This document shows positions 1-8,322 of a stretch of DNA of 32,884 bases, one piece after another. Positions within the stretch are counted from its first letter, which is position 1. The number at the start of each line of letters is the position of its first letter. This DNA comes from Bacteroidota bacterium (GTDB lineage Bacteria > Bacteroidota > Bacteroidia > JABEUT01), in the NCBI GenBank assembly GCA_013288205.1, contig JABDCH010000022.1:1-32884 (forward strand), in the 5' to 3' direction. Position numbers and translations under genes: made by a program. The notes under the pieces are model-generated. The model did not search any database. It worked only from the letters and a program-made list of their open reading frames with translations, and was not told the DNA's origin.

Positions 1-623
1 CTTCTGCTAATTTCTTCCGTTCATGGACATTAAGCAATTCAGCCAGCCCGTTACCTATACAATTAAGTTCCTTTACGGCACAATGTGAAAATGATTCTGC
101 ACTTATTCAGTGGACAGCACAAACCGAGTTGAATAACGCGTATTACACGGTTGTAAAAACGACGGATAACATTCACTTTGAAACAATGGCTGTAGTTACG
201 GGTGCCGGAACTACGAGTTTACCCACTAATTACTCTATTGTAGATCACACACCCTATACTGGAGAATCATATTATATACTATATCAGACAGATTATGACG
301 AGACGAGGACAAAGGTGGGCGACCCGATAGCATTTATAGGCTGTGGATCTGGTAATGTACCTGGCACAACTGTAAATGCATATAATGCCGGTAACTATAT
401 CCTGGTTAACATAAATTCTACTAAGACAGATAATTTTGACATTACCCTGACCAATATGTATGGCCAGACAATATTTTCTCAAGATCACACAGTTGTATTG
501 GGTAATAATCAAGTAATGATTCCGAATAATGTTGCTTCAGGTGTATATGTATTAACTGTTCGGAACGACCAATTTAATTACGCACATAAACTACTTATTG
601 GTAGCGTAAACATAAACAGATAA
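1..623 (+). CDS. T9SS type A sorting domain protein, C-terminal part (5' end outside window)
   Basis: The frame is open from base 3 to the stop at 621-623, giving about 206 residues, so the gene begins left of the window. The first ATG-like start available inside (a TTG at 129) would cut through a conserved stretch. The segment before it reads LPIQLSSFTAQCEN, the motif that opens the last domain of many secreted Bacteroidota proteins, followed by IQWTAQTELNNAYYTV. The last ~85 residues look like a T9SS type A sorting domain: a beta-rich Ig-like fold with GVYVLTVRN and a basic end. The protein should cross the outer membrane by T9SS and be anchored or released at the surface. The functional N-terminal part is missing, so no activity can be named. 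Confidence 0.85.
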   Translation, partial: SANFFRSWTLSNSASPLPIQLSSFTAQCENDSALIQWTAQTELNNAYYTVVKTTDNIHFETMAVVTGAGTTSLPTNYSIVDHTPYTGESYYILYQTDYDETRTKVGDPIAFIGCGSGNVPGTTVNAYNAGNYILVNINSTKTDNFDITLTNMYGQTIFSQDHTVVLGNNQVMIPNNVASGVYVLTVRNDQFNYAHKLLIGSVNINR

Positions 624-642
624 ACTATATTTCTTCTTCCTG

Positions 643-690
643 AAAACCTCCGGATTTCCCATATGGTGAAAGGTTTTTCTATTTTTTTGC
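643..690 (+). terminator. Possible intrinsic terminator after the first gene
   Basis: Arms AAAACCT (643-649) and AGGTTTT (671-677) can pair around a 21-base loop and are followed by T-rich sequence. The stem is AT-rich and the loop is long, so this is moderate support only. Confidence 0.4.
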
Positions 691-743
691 TGAGGGATAA
701 TCAGTTAAATTATTCTTAATAATGTTAGTTACAAAATTTGAAT

Positions 744-751
744 TAGCTTTG
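744..751 (+). promoter_or_regulatory. Bacteroidota -7 promoter element for the TPR gene
   Basis: TAGCTTTG matches TAnnTTTG exactly and lies 22 bases before the ATG at 774, giving a leader of about 20 bases. No clear -33 TTG was seen at the usual spacing. Confidence 0.55.
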
Positions 752-773
752 TTGCCATTGAATATAACATAAC

Positions 774-2090
774 ATGAAAAAAGTAGCAGTTTTATTAGTA
801 GGTGGTGCCATTTGTTTGCAGGTTACAGCACAAAACAGTAAAGTTACAAGCGCTAAAATGCATCTTGAGTCGTATAGTTCTCAACAAGATACATCTGAAT
901 TGGCTTTGGCGAAGCAATCAATTGATGATGCAGCCGTAAATGAAAAGACAAAAGATGAACCCAAAACTTACCTTTACCGTGGTGAAGTATACATGGCTTA
1001 TTTTACGCAACATTTAAGCGATTTGGTTTCAAAGGCCATAAAAGTGTCAGGGGCTAAAAATGCTAATCAGGCCAGGTCGGATGCCTATTCGAATATTGAT
1101 ACAAATACTATTTGTGTAGCTGCCAATTGTTTTATGAAAGTTATACAAATGGTTCCGAATGATTACTATGCTGAAGAAGCTAAACAAGGCCAAAATCTGC
1201 CAACGTGTCTTATTCACTTGGAAAATAAAGCTCCCAGGGAATATTCTGCCGGACGATATGCTTCCGCCCTGGCATTATATCAAAAAATACTCCAGGTGAG
1301 TGCTTTACTTAATAAAACAACTGATAGTGCATATAAACAAAATATAGAGGCGGCCGCACTTTCAGCCGATGCTGCAAATAATACAGCTGTGGCCCTTACC
1401 TATTATCAGAAACTGATAGACTTAAAATATGGAGGAGCAATGCCATATCGTTCATTAATGAACATGTATAATAAACAAAATGATAGTGCTAAAGTATGGG
1501 ATTATATGGAAAAAGGCAGAGCCATGTATCCGAATGATTTGAGTATGATCATTACCGAAACAAATTTTTATTTGACAAGACACGAATATGATAAGGCTTT
1601 AAATAATCTTACAAGTGCAATTAAGCAGGTAGAAGCCAGCCCCGATAAAAATAAGCAACATACAGAATTGCTCAGCAGTTTATACCAAAATTTAGGAGGA
1701 ATATACGATCGCAAAGCCTTTCCTAAAGATGCAAAAGACAATGACCTTCCAAAACCTGCTGACTTTGATTCAGCATTTGCGCAAGCCGATACCAACTATG
1801 GGAATGCACTGGCCGTAAACCCAGATAACTTTGATGTATTGAAAGCCCGTGGAGCACTCTATTTTAACCGCGCTGTGCCAATAATAAAGCAAGCTAATGA
1901 GCTTCCTATTAATGCTACTGATAAATATAATAAGCTAATGGCACTGGCCAAGGTGTATTTTTTACAAGCCCAGCCTTACCTGGAAAGGGCATATAAAATA
2001 AAGCCTGGTGATATAGAGAATGCTAATGCATTAAAGAATGTATATGCTACCACCGACCAGAATGACAAGATGAAAGCTATGCAGAAATAA
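774..2090 (+). CDS. Secreted tetratricopeptide repeat protein
   Basis: 438 residues. Residues 1-20 form a Sec signal peptide (basic MKK, hydrophobic core, VTAQ cleavage site). The rest is helical and resembles TPR units: YASALALYQKIL, AVALTYYQKLIDL, DSAKVWDYMEKGRAMYPND, EYDKALNNLTSAIK, and a last pair where NPDNFDVLKARGALYFNRA precedes YLERAYKIKPGDIENA. TPR proteins of this kind act as periplasmic scaffolds for protein-protein contacts; no catalytic motif is visible and there is no T9SS sorting domain. It has its own promoter and stands alone between a T9SS cargo gene and a convergent hypothetical gene. The number and boundaries of repeats are approximate and no partner can be named. Confidence 0.8.
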   Translation: MKKVAVLLVGGAICLQVTAQNSKVTSAKMHLESYSSQQDTSELALAKQSIDDAAVNEKTKDEPKTYLYRGEVYMAYFTQHLSDLVSKAIKVSGAKNANQARSDAYSNIDTNTICVAANCFMKVIQMVPNDYYAEEAKQGQNLPTCLIHLENKAPREYSAGRYASALALYQKILQVSALLNKTTDSAYKQNIEAAALSADAANNTAVALTYYQKLIDLKYGGAMPYRSLMNMYNKQNDSAKVWDYMEKGRAMYPNDLSMIITETNFYLTRHEYDKALNNLTSAIKQVEASPDKNKQHTELLSSLYQNLGGIYDRKAFPKDAKDNDLPKPADFDSAFAQADTNYGNALAVNPDNFDVLKARGALYFNRAVPIIKQANELPINATDKYNKLMALAKVYFLQAQPYLERAYKIKPGDIENANALKNVYATTDQNDKMKAMQK

Positions 2091-2116
2091 GGCCGGTAGC
2101 TAAAGATGAAAATAAA

Positions 2117-2659
2117 TTAGTCTATCCCTTCTTGTTTAACTGACAATAGGTCTTTAAGCAACACTTGAATTTTAGGTGGATCAATGTCGGTTTCGGTTGC
2201 TGTATTTTGGGCATCTGTACGCAAGTATAAAATCCAACCCGTATTTTTTTGCCAATAACAGCCGATCAATAAATTGTATTTATCAGTGTATGAAATTTCC
2301 GTATTAGGGTCGGCAGGCGGACGGTTAGTTATATTGGTTGTGATATAATTTAAAAACTTAATAAGCTCGTCAACTTCCCCTGAATCAAGTAGCGCAGAGA
2401 AACTTACTGCTGTACTATTGGGTTCTTGAATATCAAACCGCAGACATTTCATTTTGTCGTTGTTGCTTTGGTCTGATATATATTCCACCTGGATATTTAA
2501 ATTATCTATCTTATCAATTTCATTAAAGCGCTTTTGTAATATGGTGCCTTTCCGGTTAGCAAAATTTTCGGCCGGGCTCGTTGGTTTTGAACCTGCATCT
2601 TGTGCTAATAAATTACATGCGCCCCCAAGCAAGCAAATAAAAAGAAGTGGTTTTTTCAT
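2117..2659 (-). CDS. Secreted protein of unknown function
   Basis: 180 residues, not recognised. Residues 1-20 form a signal peptide (MKKPLLF, hydrophobic core, NLLAQ cleavage site), so the mature protein is probably periplasmic. A Cys in the core (GGACNLLAQ) does not sit in a good lipobox. The mature part contains FSALLDSGEVDELIKFLNYI followed by YNLLIGCYWQKNTGWILYLR, a pattern of a helix and strands that looks like a small folded domain. No T9SS sorting domain is present. It converges on the TPR gene with 26 bases between stops. The promoter is weak: TATTATTG on the minus strand near 2680 differs from consensus at one position. The protease gene next door points the same way, but a shared role is only a guess. 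Confidence 0.65.
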   Translation of the reverse strand: MKKPLLFICLLGGACNLLAQDAGSKPTSPAENFANRKGTILQKRFNEIDKIDNLNIQVEYISDQSNNDKMKCLRFDIQEPNSTAVSFSALLDSGEVDELIKFLNYITTNITNRPPADPNTEISYTDKYNLLIGCYWQKNTGWILYLRTDAQNTATETDIDPPKIQVLLKDLLSVKQEGID

Positions 2660-2711
2660 AAAATAAACTTTGTTACAATAATACGAATTATTGCAATAAT
2701 AATCAGGTTTC

Positions 2712-4319
2712 TTATTTCCCTGCTTTTTTCATGGCTAGTTGAACAGCTTTGGTTGCATTAATAATCCCGCCCGAAATACATAAATCAGAATAAGTGACCA
2801 TAGAAGTTGCATGTCCCGGTTCAGGAACCTTCATCGTAACTTTTGTAACAGATTTCATTAAGATCTTTCGCACCTGTTTAGCTGTCAATTTTGGGAAGTA
2901 TTCCCGTATAATGGCGGCTACACCGGCAGCACAGGGAGATGCCATGCTTGTACCACTAAAATAAGCATAGCCCGTATCGGGTATACAACTATATACATTT
3001 ACTCCGGGGGCAAAAAGATCAACTGTTTTTTTTCCATAGTTGCTGAAGGATGCCGGCATTCCTTTAGAATCGTTTGCTCCAACCTCAAGCCAGTTAGTAG
3101 CTTCTTTGTGGCTACCTTCAAACCTGCGGTTAGGAAAATTATCGGTAGTATCATTATCCTGGTGATCGTTTCCGGCTGCATGAACTAATAAAACGTCATG
3201 TGCTTCAGCATACTTTACGGCATCGTCCACCGTTTTTTTATTGTAAGAGAACCCTTTCCCAAAACTCATATTAACAACACGGGCGCCATTATCGACAGCA
3301 TAACGTATACCATTTGCAACATCTTTGTCACGTTCGTCGCCATCAGGAACAACCCGTACCACCATAATTTTAACATTATCGGCAATGCCCTCTTGTGTTC
3401 CGCTCATGCCCGTACGCGAACCTGCAATTATACCGGCTACATGTGTACCATGAACATCGGTTGGGCCTACCACATCATTGTTGCCATAATAACGTTGGGT
3501 TGCATCTTCGTAATTATCTCCAACTACATAGCGAGGATTAAAATCCAAATTGTATTGATATTTTAAAAATGCTTGATAATACTCTTCTATTTTCGAAAAT
3601 TGCTTTAGCAAGGTATCGGCAGTGGTTCCTTTTATAAAAAACTGGAACCTGTTAATATTCCGGATTACCCTGCGTTTGGCTCTTGCAAGGGCACTATCGG
3701 TAGGGTGATAGTTTTCCATATCCTCTTTAGTTAAATCACTTTTACCCAGTATGCCTTTCAGTACCCCTACGGTATCTATAAAGGTTTTAATGCTATTGTA
3801 TTGTTGCTGATAGTTATCCCTTTCAGATTCAAATTTCTTTTTAACTTTTAAATATTTGGCATATTCCGCCTTATCATTTTTGGCAACTTTATCCGGCGTT
3901 ACTGCAGCATATTTTTTATTCAAGTCCTTATAAAGGCGGGTTACCTCTACATTTTCTTGTTTAATGTCGCTATCTTTTCCTCCTATAAAGTCCCAACCAT
4001 TTACATCATCTACATAACCATTCTTATCATCATCAATCTTGTTATTCGGAACTTCTTTCGGGTTTACCCAAATATGGTCTTTTATATAAGGCTGATTAAT
4101 ATAGGTGCCTCCATCAATCACAGCCACTACAGTGGTAGTCGAAGTTCTGTTTTTAAGTAAGTTAAGTGCTTCATCAGAGCCTGTTCCATATACGCTATCT
4201 TTTTCTATGCCTTCGTTTTGCCAATTTTTAGCAGGCTTGGTGCCCATTTGTCCTATGGCACTGTGGCACAATATGCCTAATGAAAAGAGAAAAGTAAGAT
4301 GACGGAAGTGTTTTGTCAT
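2712..4319 (-). CDS. S8 family (subtilisin-like) secreted serine protease with large insertion
   Basis: 535 residues from the ATG at 4319. An in-frame ATG at 4343 was rejected because it lies inside the -7 promoter box. Signal peptide about 1-24 (ends SAIGQ). The triad is visible: Asp69 in AVIDGGT, His290 in DVHGTHVAGIIAG, Ser458 in SGTSMASP, with oxyanion Asn384 in AAGND. Between Asp and His lie about 220 residues instead of the few dozen usual in subtilisins. They include IDDDKNGYVDD, which is common in Bacteroidota S8 proteases, and then a charged Lys/Glu-rich helical stretch at about 120-265. There is no T9SS sorting domain at the C-terminus, so export beyond the periplasm is not predicted. 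Likely role: periplasmic protein turnover or processing; the substrate is unknown. Confidence 0.92.
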   Translation of the reverse strand: MTKHFRHLTFLFSLGILCHSAIGQMGTKPAKNWQNEGIEKDSVYGTGSDEALNLLKNRTSTTTVVAVIDGGTYINQPYIKDHIWVNPKEVPNNKIDDDKNGYVDDVNGWDFIGGKDSDIKQENVEVTRLYKDLNKKYAAVTPDKVAKNDKAEYAKYLKVKKKFESERDNYQQQYNSIKTFIDTVGVLKGILGKSDLTKEDMENYHPTDSALARAKRRVIRNINRFQFFIKGTTADTLLKQFSKIEEYYQAFLKYQYNLDFNPRYVVGDNYEDATQRYYGNNDVVGPTDVHGTHVAGIIAGSRTGMSGTQEGIADNVKIMVVRVVPDGDERDKDVANGIRYAVDNGARVVNMSFGKGFSYNKKTVDDAVKYAEAHDVLLVHAAGNDHQDNDTTDNFPNRRFEGSHKEATNWLEVGANDSKGMPASFSNYGKKTVDLFAPGVNVYSCIPDTGYAYFSGTSMASPCAAGVAAIIREYFPKLTAKQVRKILMKSVTKVTMKVPEPGHATSMVTYSDLCISGGIINATKAVQLAMKKAGK

Positions 4320-4336
4320 GATAATAAATTTGGATA

Positions 4337-4364
4337 CAAACATAGCAAATATGCGTAATTACAA
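4337..4364 (-). promoter_or_regulatory. Promoter of the S8 protease gene
   Basis: On the minus strand TATGTTTG (4337-4344) matches TAnnTTTG, with TTG (4362-4364) 17 bases upstream as a -33 element. Predicted transcription start is near 4333, giving a leader of about 14 bases and excluding the upstream ATG at 4343 as start. Confidence 0.6.
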
Positions 4365-4527
4365 GTGTTAATGAAATGCTAAACAAAAATAAATACAGGT
4401 AATGTGTGAAGAAATGCTATTGTTTTGTTGATATATGGCAAATAGGAATCACCATACGTACAAGGTCTCTTTTATATGAACTGAAATATGAAATGATTTT
4501 AGTTGGCTGAAAACCTGTGGAAACTCA
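4365..4527. other. Divergent intergenic region without a gene
   Basis: This is the middle of the 315-base gap between the divergent protease (start 4319) and fibre gene (start 4635). It is AT-rich and I see no ORF of note, RNA gene or strong hairpin. Promoters sit at both ends and the fibre gene leader fills 4558-4634. Confidence 0.5.
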
Positions 4528-4557
4528 TTGTAATCTTATATAGTTTTTATAATTTAG
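4528..4557 (+). promoter_or_regulatory. Likely promoter of the first fibre gene
   Basis: TTG (4528-4530), then 19 bases, then TAATTTAG (4550-4557), one mismatch from TAnnTTTG. Spacing is what Bacteroidota promoters use. It implies a leader of about 70 bases. Confidence 0.45.
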
Positions 4558-4634
4558 CATTGAATTAGGGAACAAGGAAGCTCACTGTTCAATAAATCAC
4601 TGACCAAATTATTAATTATTTAAATCTTCAAAAA

Positions 4635-7262
4635 ATGAAAAAGAGATTACCATTATTCTTTATCCTTTTCAACTTGTTGTTTATAGGAAAAAACAGTGCA
4701 CAGCAATGGAACTACAACGCATACACAGGTACAGGAGGTACTGGGTACCTGGGAACTTCCGGGGGGACTTATGATGTTGTTTTGGGTACGAACAGTGTCC
4801 AGCAGGTAATTCTTAAAAATACATCAGGGGCAGTCGGTATCGGGTATAACTATGCACCAAGCTATCAATTGGACGTATATTCTGATATTACCCATTTGGC
4901 CCTGAAGGATATCAATGTCAGTTGCCCGACCTGTACACCTGCCAATGCTGTAGGATACCGAATAGGTGGACAAATGGTGTTGTGGACAGCCGGAATCAGC
5001 TCAGATATTTATGTAGGTATTGGCGCTGGCAATACTGTGAGTTCCAGTATCAATAATACATTTATAGGAAACAGTGCCGGTAATTCAATAACTACAGGGA
5101 ATAGTAATACTGCTGTAGGATATAGAGCCTATTTCGGTGCCACCCATGGAAGTAATAATACGGCTAGCGGTGCTTTTTCACTGTACTCCAATTCAGGTGA
5201 TGGTAATACAGCTACAGGGTACAATTCACTGTACAATAATATTGGCAACAGTAATACCGGCACTGGTACAAGTGCACTTTTTTCTAATACTACCGGGCAA
5301 GCCAATACAGCTACCGGTTATTATTCGCTATTATCTAATAGTACTGGGATGGACAACACAGCTACCGGTGCACGCGCTCTTTTTTCCAATACTTCTGGCT
5401 CGAGCAATACAGCTACCGGATACCAGGCGTTAAATTCTGATACGAATGGAAGCTTTAATACGGCCACGGGTGTAGGGGCCCTTTCATTCAATACCAGTGG
5501 TAGTACCAATACCGCTGTGGGAGCTAATGCTCTTTATTCCAATACGATTGGAACTGGCAACACAGCTAACGGATATCAGGCGCTCGATAGAAATACTACG
5601 GGTAATTATAATACAGCCTATGGAAATACATCTCTTTTTTCCAATACATCGGGCGCATACAATACTGCCGTTGGGTATGGTTCACTTTTCTTTAATACCG
5701 CTAACCATAATACGGCTATCGGATCGTATGCACTCTTTTCCAATACCGGGTTTAGTGGAAATACCGCTGTCGGCGACAGTGCATTATATTCCCAATCAGT
5801 TGCTAGTTCTTTAACAAGTGGTAATGTAGCTATTGGTAATTCAACCTTGTATAGTAACCAGGCGCAGTTCAATACAGCTATAGGTGCATGGGCTATGAAA
5901 TATAATATCTCAGGACAATTTGTTACTGCTATAGGATACGGGGCACTATACTCCAATGTTAGCGGTAGTTCCAATACAGCTAATGGGTATGAGGCACTTT
6001 TTTCCAATACAACCGGAACTGAAAACGTTGCATTAGGGATGAAAACACTCTACTCTAATACAAATGGTAACAATAATACCGCAGTTGGAGAACTGGCGCT
6101 TTTTTCGAATACTACAGGGCAAGGCAATGTAGCTACGGGATTAGGAACGTTGGGATCTAATACCATCGGATTAAATAATACTGCCAGTGGGATGGGCGCC
6201 CTTAGTAATAATACAAATGGTAGTAGCAGTGCAGCCATAGGTGCTAATGCAGGGTATAATAATACAGGTAGTTGCAATACTTATTTAGGCGACAGTGCGG
6301 GTGCATATACTACCGCTGGAAATTATGATACATATTTAGGCTATCAGGCAGGAGCCGCCGCTGCATTTAGTAATGTATCCAATGTTACTTGCCTGGGTCA
6401 TACTTCAGGAGTAGCTGCAACTAATATAGCAAGCAATTCAATATATCTGGGCAATAGCTCAATCCAGTATATATATATGGAGCCTACAAGCATCAGCGCA
6501 TATAGCGACAGGCGTATTAAGGATAATATTCGTGAAGATGTACCAGGACTGTCATTCATAAAAAGGCTTCATCCTGTAACATATAACCTCAATATACATA
6601 AACAAAACCAATTTATAGGAGGTGGTGATAGTCAACAATGGGCAGGTAAATACGATATTGAAAAAATTACTCAAAGTGGTTTTATAGCCCAACAGGTAGA
6701 TTCGGCTGCCCAAGCATGCGGATATGCATTTAGCGGGGTAAACAGGCCTAAAAGCTCCAATGGATTATATTCGCTAGGATATACAACGTTTGTTGTGCCC
6801 CTGGTAAAAGCCGTACAAGAGTTGAATGCTAAAAATGATAGTTTGCGCTCTACAGTAGATAGCCTCCGCAATGCATTTAAGAGTATCCAGGCCTGTTTGT
6901 CGCAGCTTTGCAACTCACCAACAGGTGACGTTGGGGCTGCTCCGCCACCGAATTCAGGCTCATCTTCTACCGAACAAACGGTTTCATTAGGTTCCGCGAC
7001 AATGCCGATGCTGTGTCAGAATACACCCAATCCGTTTAATTCTGATAGTAAGATAAGCTATTTTATACCTCAAGGAATTACGGGAGCAAGCCTGGTGTTT
7101 TACGATACCTATGGCAACCAGATAAAAACTGTTCAATTAAATCAAACCGGTAATGGCACCGTAAATATTAACGTGAACAATTTAAGCAACGGAGTATATT
7201 CGTATAGCCTTATTGTGAAGGGTAACATTGTAGATACTAAACGCATGGAAATACAACGATAG
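4635..7262 (+). CDS. Fibre-like surface protein: head repeats, S74 chaperone domain, T9SS type A sorting domain
   Basis: 875 residues. Signal peptide 1-23 (ends KNSAQ). Residues ~135-590 hold about 27 copies of a 17-residue unit, consensus NTAxGxxALxSNTxGxx, like the left-handed beta-roll head repeats of YadA/haemagglutinin-type adhesins. Next comes an S74-type intramolecular chaperone domain: Ser624 and Lys629 in SDRRIK match the Ser-Lys dyad that self-cleaves phage tail-spike chaperones, followed by GFIAQQVDSAA and YTTFVVPLVKAVQE. After a short coiled coil and a Ser/Pro-rich linker, residues ~795-875 form a T9SS type A sorting domain (CQNTPNPFNSDSKISYFIP, ending GVYSYSLIVKG). The protein is probably trimeric and surface exposed. 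The paralogue at 8412 lacks the sorting domain. Whether the dyad cuts is unknown. The ligand is unknown. Confidence 0.88.
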   Translation: MKKRLPLFFILFNLLFIGKNSAQQWNYNAYTGTGGTGYLGTSGGTYDVVLGTNSVQQVILKNTSGAVGIGYNYAPSYQLDVYSDITHLALKDINVSCPTCTPANAVGYRIGGQMVLWTAGISSDIYVGIGAGNTVSSSINNTFIGNSAGNSITTGNSNTAVGYRAYFGATHGSNNTASGAFSLYSNSGDGNTATGYNSLYNNIGNSNTGTGTSALFSNTTGQANTATGYYSLLSNSTGMDNTATGARALFSNTSGSSNTATGYQALNSDTNGSFNTATGVGALSFNTSGSTNTAVGANALYSNTIGTGNTANGYQALDRNTTGNYNTAYGNTSLFSNTSGAYNTAVGYGSLFFNTANHNTAIGSYALFSNTGFSGNTAVGDSALYSQSVASSLTSGNVAIGNSTLYSNQAQFNTAIGAWAMKYNISGQFVTAIGYGALYSNVSGSSNTANGYEALFSNTTGTENVALGMKTLYSNTNGNNNTAVGELALFSNTTGQGNVATGLGTLGSNTIGLNNTASGMGALSNNTNGSSSAAIGANAGYNNTGSCNTYLGDSAGAYTTAGNYDTYLGYQAGAAAAFSNVSNVTCLGHTSGVAATNIASNSIYLGNSSIQYIYMEPTSISAYSDRRIKDNIREDVPGLSFIKRLHPVTYNLNIHKQNQFIGGGDSQQWAGKYDIEKITQSGFIAQQVDSAAQACGYAFSGVNRPKSSNGLYSLGYTTFVVPLVKAVQELNAKNDSLRSTVDSLRNAFKSIQACLSQLCNSPTGDVGAAPPPNSGSSSTEQTVSLGSATMPMLCQNTPNPFNSDSKISYFIPQGITGASLVFYDTYGNQIKTVQLNQTGNGTVNINVNNLSNGVYSYSLIVKGNIVDTKRMEIQR
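5042..6420 (+). repeat. Tandem 51-base coding repeats (about 27 units)
   Basis: The 17-residue head repeats give a 51-base period at the DNA level with recurring cores such as AATACAGCTACCGG and TTTTCCAATAC. Units are diverged rather than identical, so this is an old array, but adjacent units share short exact matches. It encodes protein and is not a CRISPR array. Confidence 0.85.
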
Positions 7263-7264
7263 AC

Positions 7265-8047
7265 TTACTTTTCAGCCTTATCAGGTTTAGGCATAAACTG
7301 TTTAAATGTATCCCCTCTTAATCCTAATCTGAGGGTTTCGAGGGGAATTACATCGTCAGGGCCTATGTTACCTAGGTTTACATTAGCTCCGAGTAATGCA
7401 ATAAACCAAGCCTGTTGCGATTTATTGGGTGCCTCCCAAAGTATTTTGTCCTTGGGTACATTATTCAGTATTTTGTTTATCAATGCAGAGTGTGCATTAC
7501 CATTCGGGCGGTAAATACCTACGGTTCCGCTTTCTCTCGATTCAGCAATTACTTTCCAGGCACCTGATTCAATTTCTTTATTCATCATCGAAATCCATAA
7601 TTTCGGATGAATAATTACACCTGCCTCTTTCGAGCCTACTTCAGATAATACAGTAAAGTCTTTTGCCAATTCTTTTATGTAGTGGCATTTATCCTCGTGC
7701 TTCATTTGGAGTGAACCATCCGAAACTTCAACATACTCCATTTTAAGCTTGCTAAGTAGCTTACGGTAATCATCGAACATATTACGCACAATGAACGCCT
7801 CGAACAAGGTTCCGCCAAAAAATATTTTTATACCTGCTTCATTATATAAGCCAAGTTTTTTATTCAAATCTTTGGTTAAAAGCGATGTACCAAAGCCCAA
7901 TTTTACCAAGTCAGTATATTCACCCGAAACGCTTACTAAGTCCAAGGCTTGCCGCAGGCTTAAGCCTTTATCCATTACCATTGTAATTCCGGCTTCTCTT
8001 GGCTTTTCAGTTCTTTCGGGAAGTCCCGGGAGTTTAAAATTCCGCAT
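7265..8047 (-). CDS. ComA-like phosphosulfolactate synthase family protein
   Basis: 260 residues from the ATG at 8047. An ORF extension to 8137 lies upstream of the promoter box and was rejected. The sequence fits the ComA family of TIM barrels, which add sulfite to phosphoenolpyruvate to give (R)-phosphosulfolactate: MRNFKLPGLPERTEKPREAG, then TMVMDKGLSLRQALDLV, DLVKLGFGTS, KIFFGGTLFEAF, EVSDGSLQM, LSEVGSKE and PRNG-like IYRPNGNAHS. In methanogens and Bacillus this is the first step toward coenzyme M or sulfolactate; in Bacteroidota the role is not settled. No ComB or ComC partner is next to it. It ends 2 bases from the stop of the fibre gene it faces and has its own promoter. Family assignment is firm; the exact reaction here is inferred. 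Confidence 0.85.
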   Translation of the reverse strand: MRNFKLPGLPERTEKPREAGITMVMDKGLSLRQALDLVSVSGEYTDLVKLGFGTSLLTKDLNKKLGLYNEAGIKIFFGGTLFEAFIVRNMFDDYRKLLSKLKMEYVEVSDGSLQMKHEDKCHYIKELAKDFTVLSEVGSKEAGVIIHPKLWISMMNKEIESGAWKVIAESRESGTVGIYRPNGNAHSALINKILNNVPKDKILWEAPNKSQQAWFIALLGANVNLGNIGPDDVIPLETLRLGLRGDTFKQFMPKPDKAEK

Positions 8048-8093
8048 CTTTATCCTATGTTTAATGACCTGTCTGAAAGTTACACAGGCGTAA

Positions 8094-8101
8094 CAAAAGT
8101 A
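8094..8101 (-). promoter_or_regulatory. -7 promoter element of the ComA-like gene
   Basis: TACTTTTG on the minus strand matches TAnnTTTG. Predicted start of transcription is near 8090, a leader of about 43 bases before the ATG at 8047. Confidence 0.5.
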
Positions 8102-8308
8102 ATAAATCGTGAGACAGAAGGGGGGTAAAAAATGCAAGCGCTTGTAACGTGTTGATTTGTTGATGAATATAAGTGTTGGTAAAAAGTGACCACCTGCTTT
8201 TCCTTTACACTAGGTTAGTAGACCTATTTCATTTTAGCGAAGAGAATAAAATTAACCGGTGGGAATAAAAATATGATTTAAAACAGGATTTCATGTGGGC
8301 TAATAACA
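8102..8308. other. Divergent intergenic region without a gene
   Basis: This fills most of the 364-base gap between the ComA-like gene and the second fibre gene. A 10-base perfect palindrome CAAGCGCTTG lies at 8135-8144 and could be an operator, but nothing else supports that. No ORF or RNA gene is visible. Confidence 0.4.
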
Positions 8309-8316
8309 TACTTTTG
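8309..8316 (+). promoter_or_regulatory. -7 promoter element of the second fibre gene
   Basis: TACTTTTG matches TAnnTTTG. Predicted transcription start near 8320 leaves a long leader of about 90 bases before the ATG at 8412, unlike the 15-40 bases of most genes here. Confidence 0.5.
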
Positions 8317-8322
8317 CCATAC

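Noticed and set aside
5321-6277. Antisense open frames of 62-129 codons across the repeat region
   Set aside because: They arise from the biased codons of the repeats (for example Pxx-AVL patterns on the opposite strand), have no promoter or homology that I recognise, and lie wholly inside a clear gene.
5042-6420. Regular short repeats that could be read as a CRISPR array
   Set aside because: There are no conserved direct repeats with unique spacers; the 51-base periodicity comes from 17-residue protein repeats in an intact reading frame, and there are no cas genes.
8048-8137. N-terminal extension of the ComA-like protein to 8137
   Set aside because: It crosses the -7 box at 8094-8101, and the family starts at MRNFKLPGLPERTEKPREAG.
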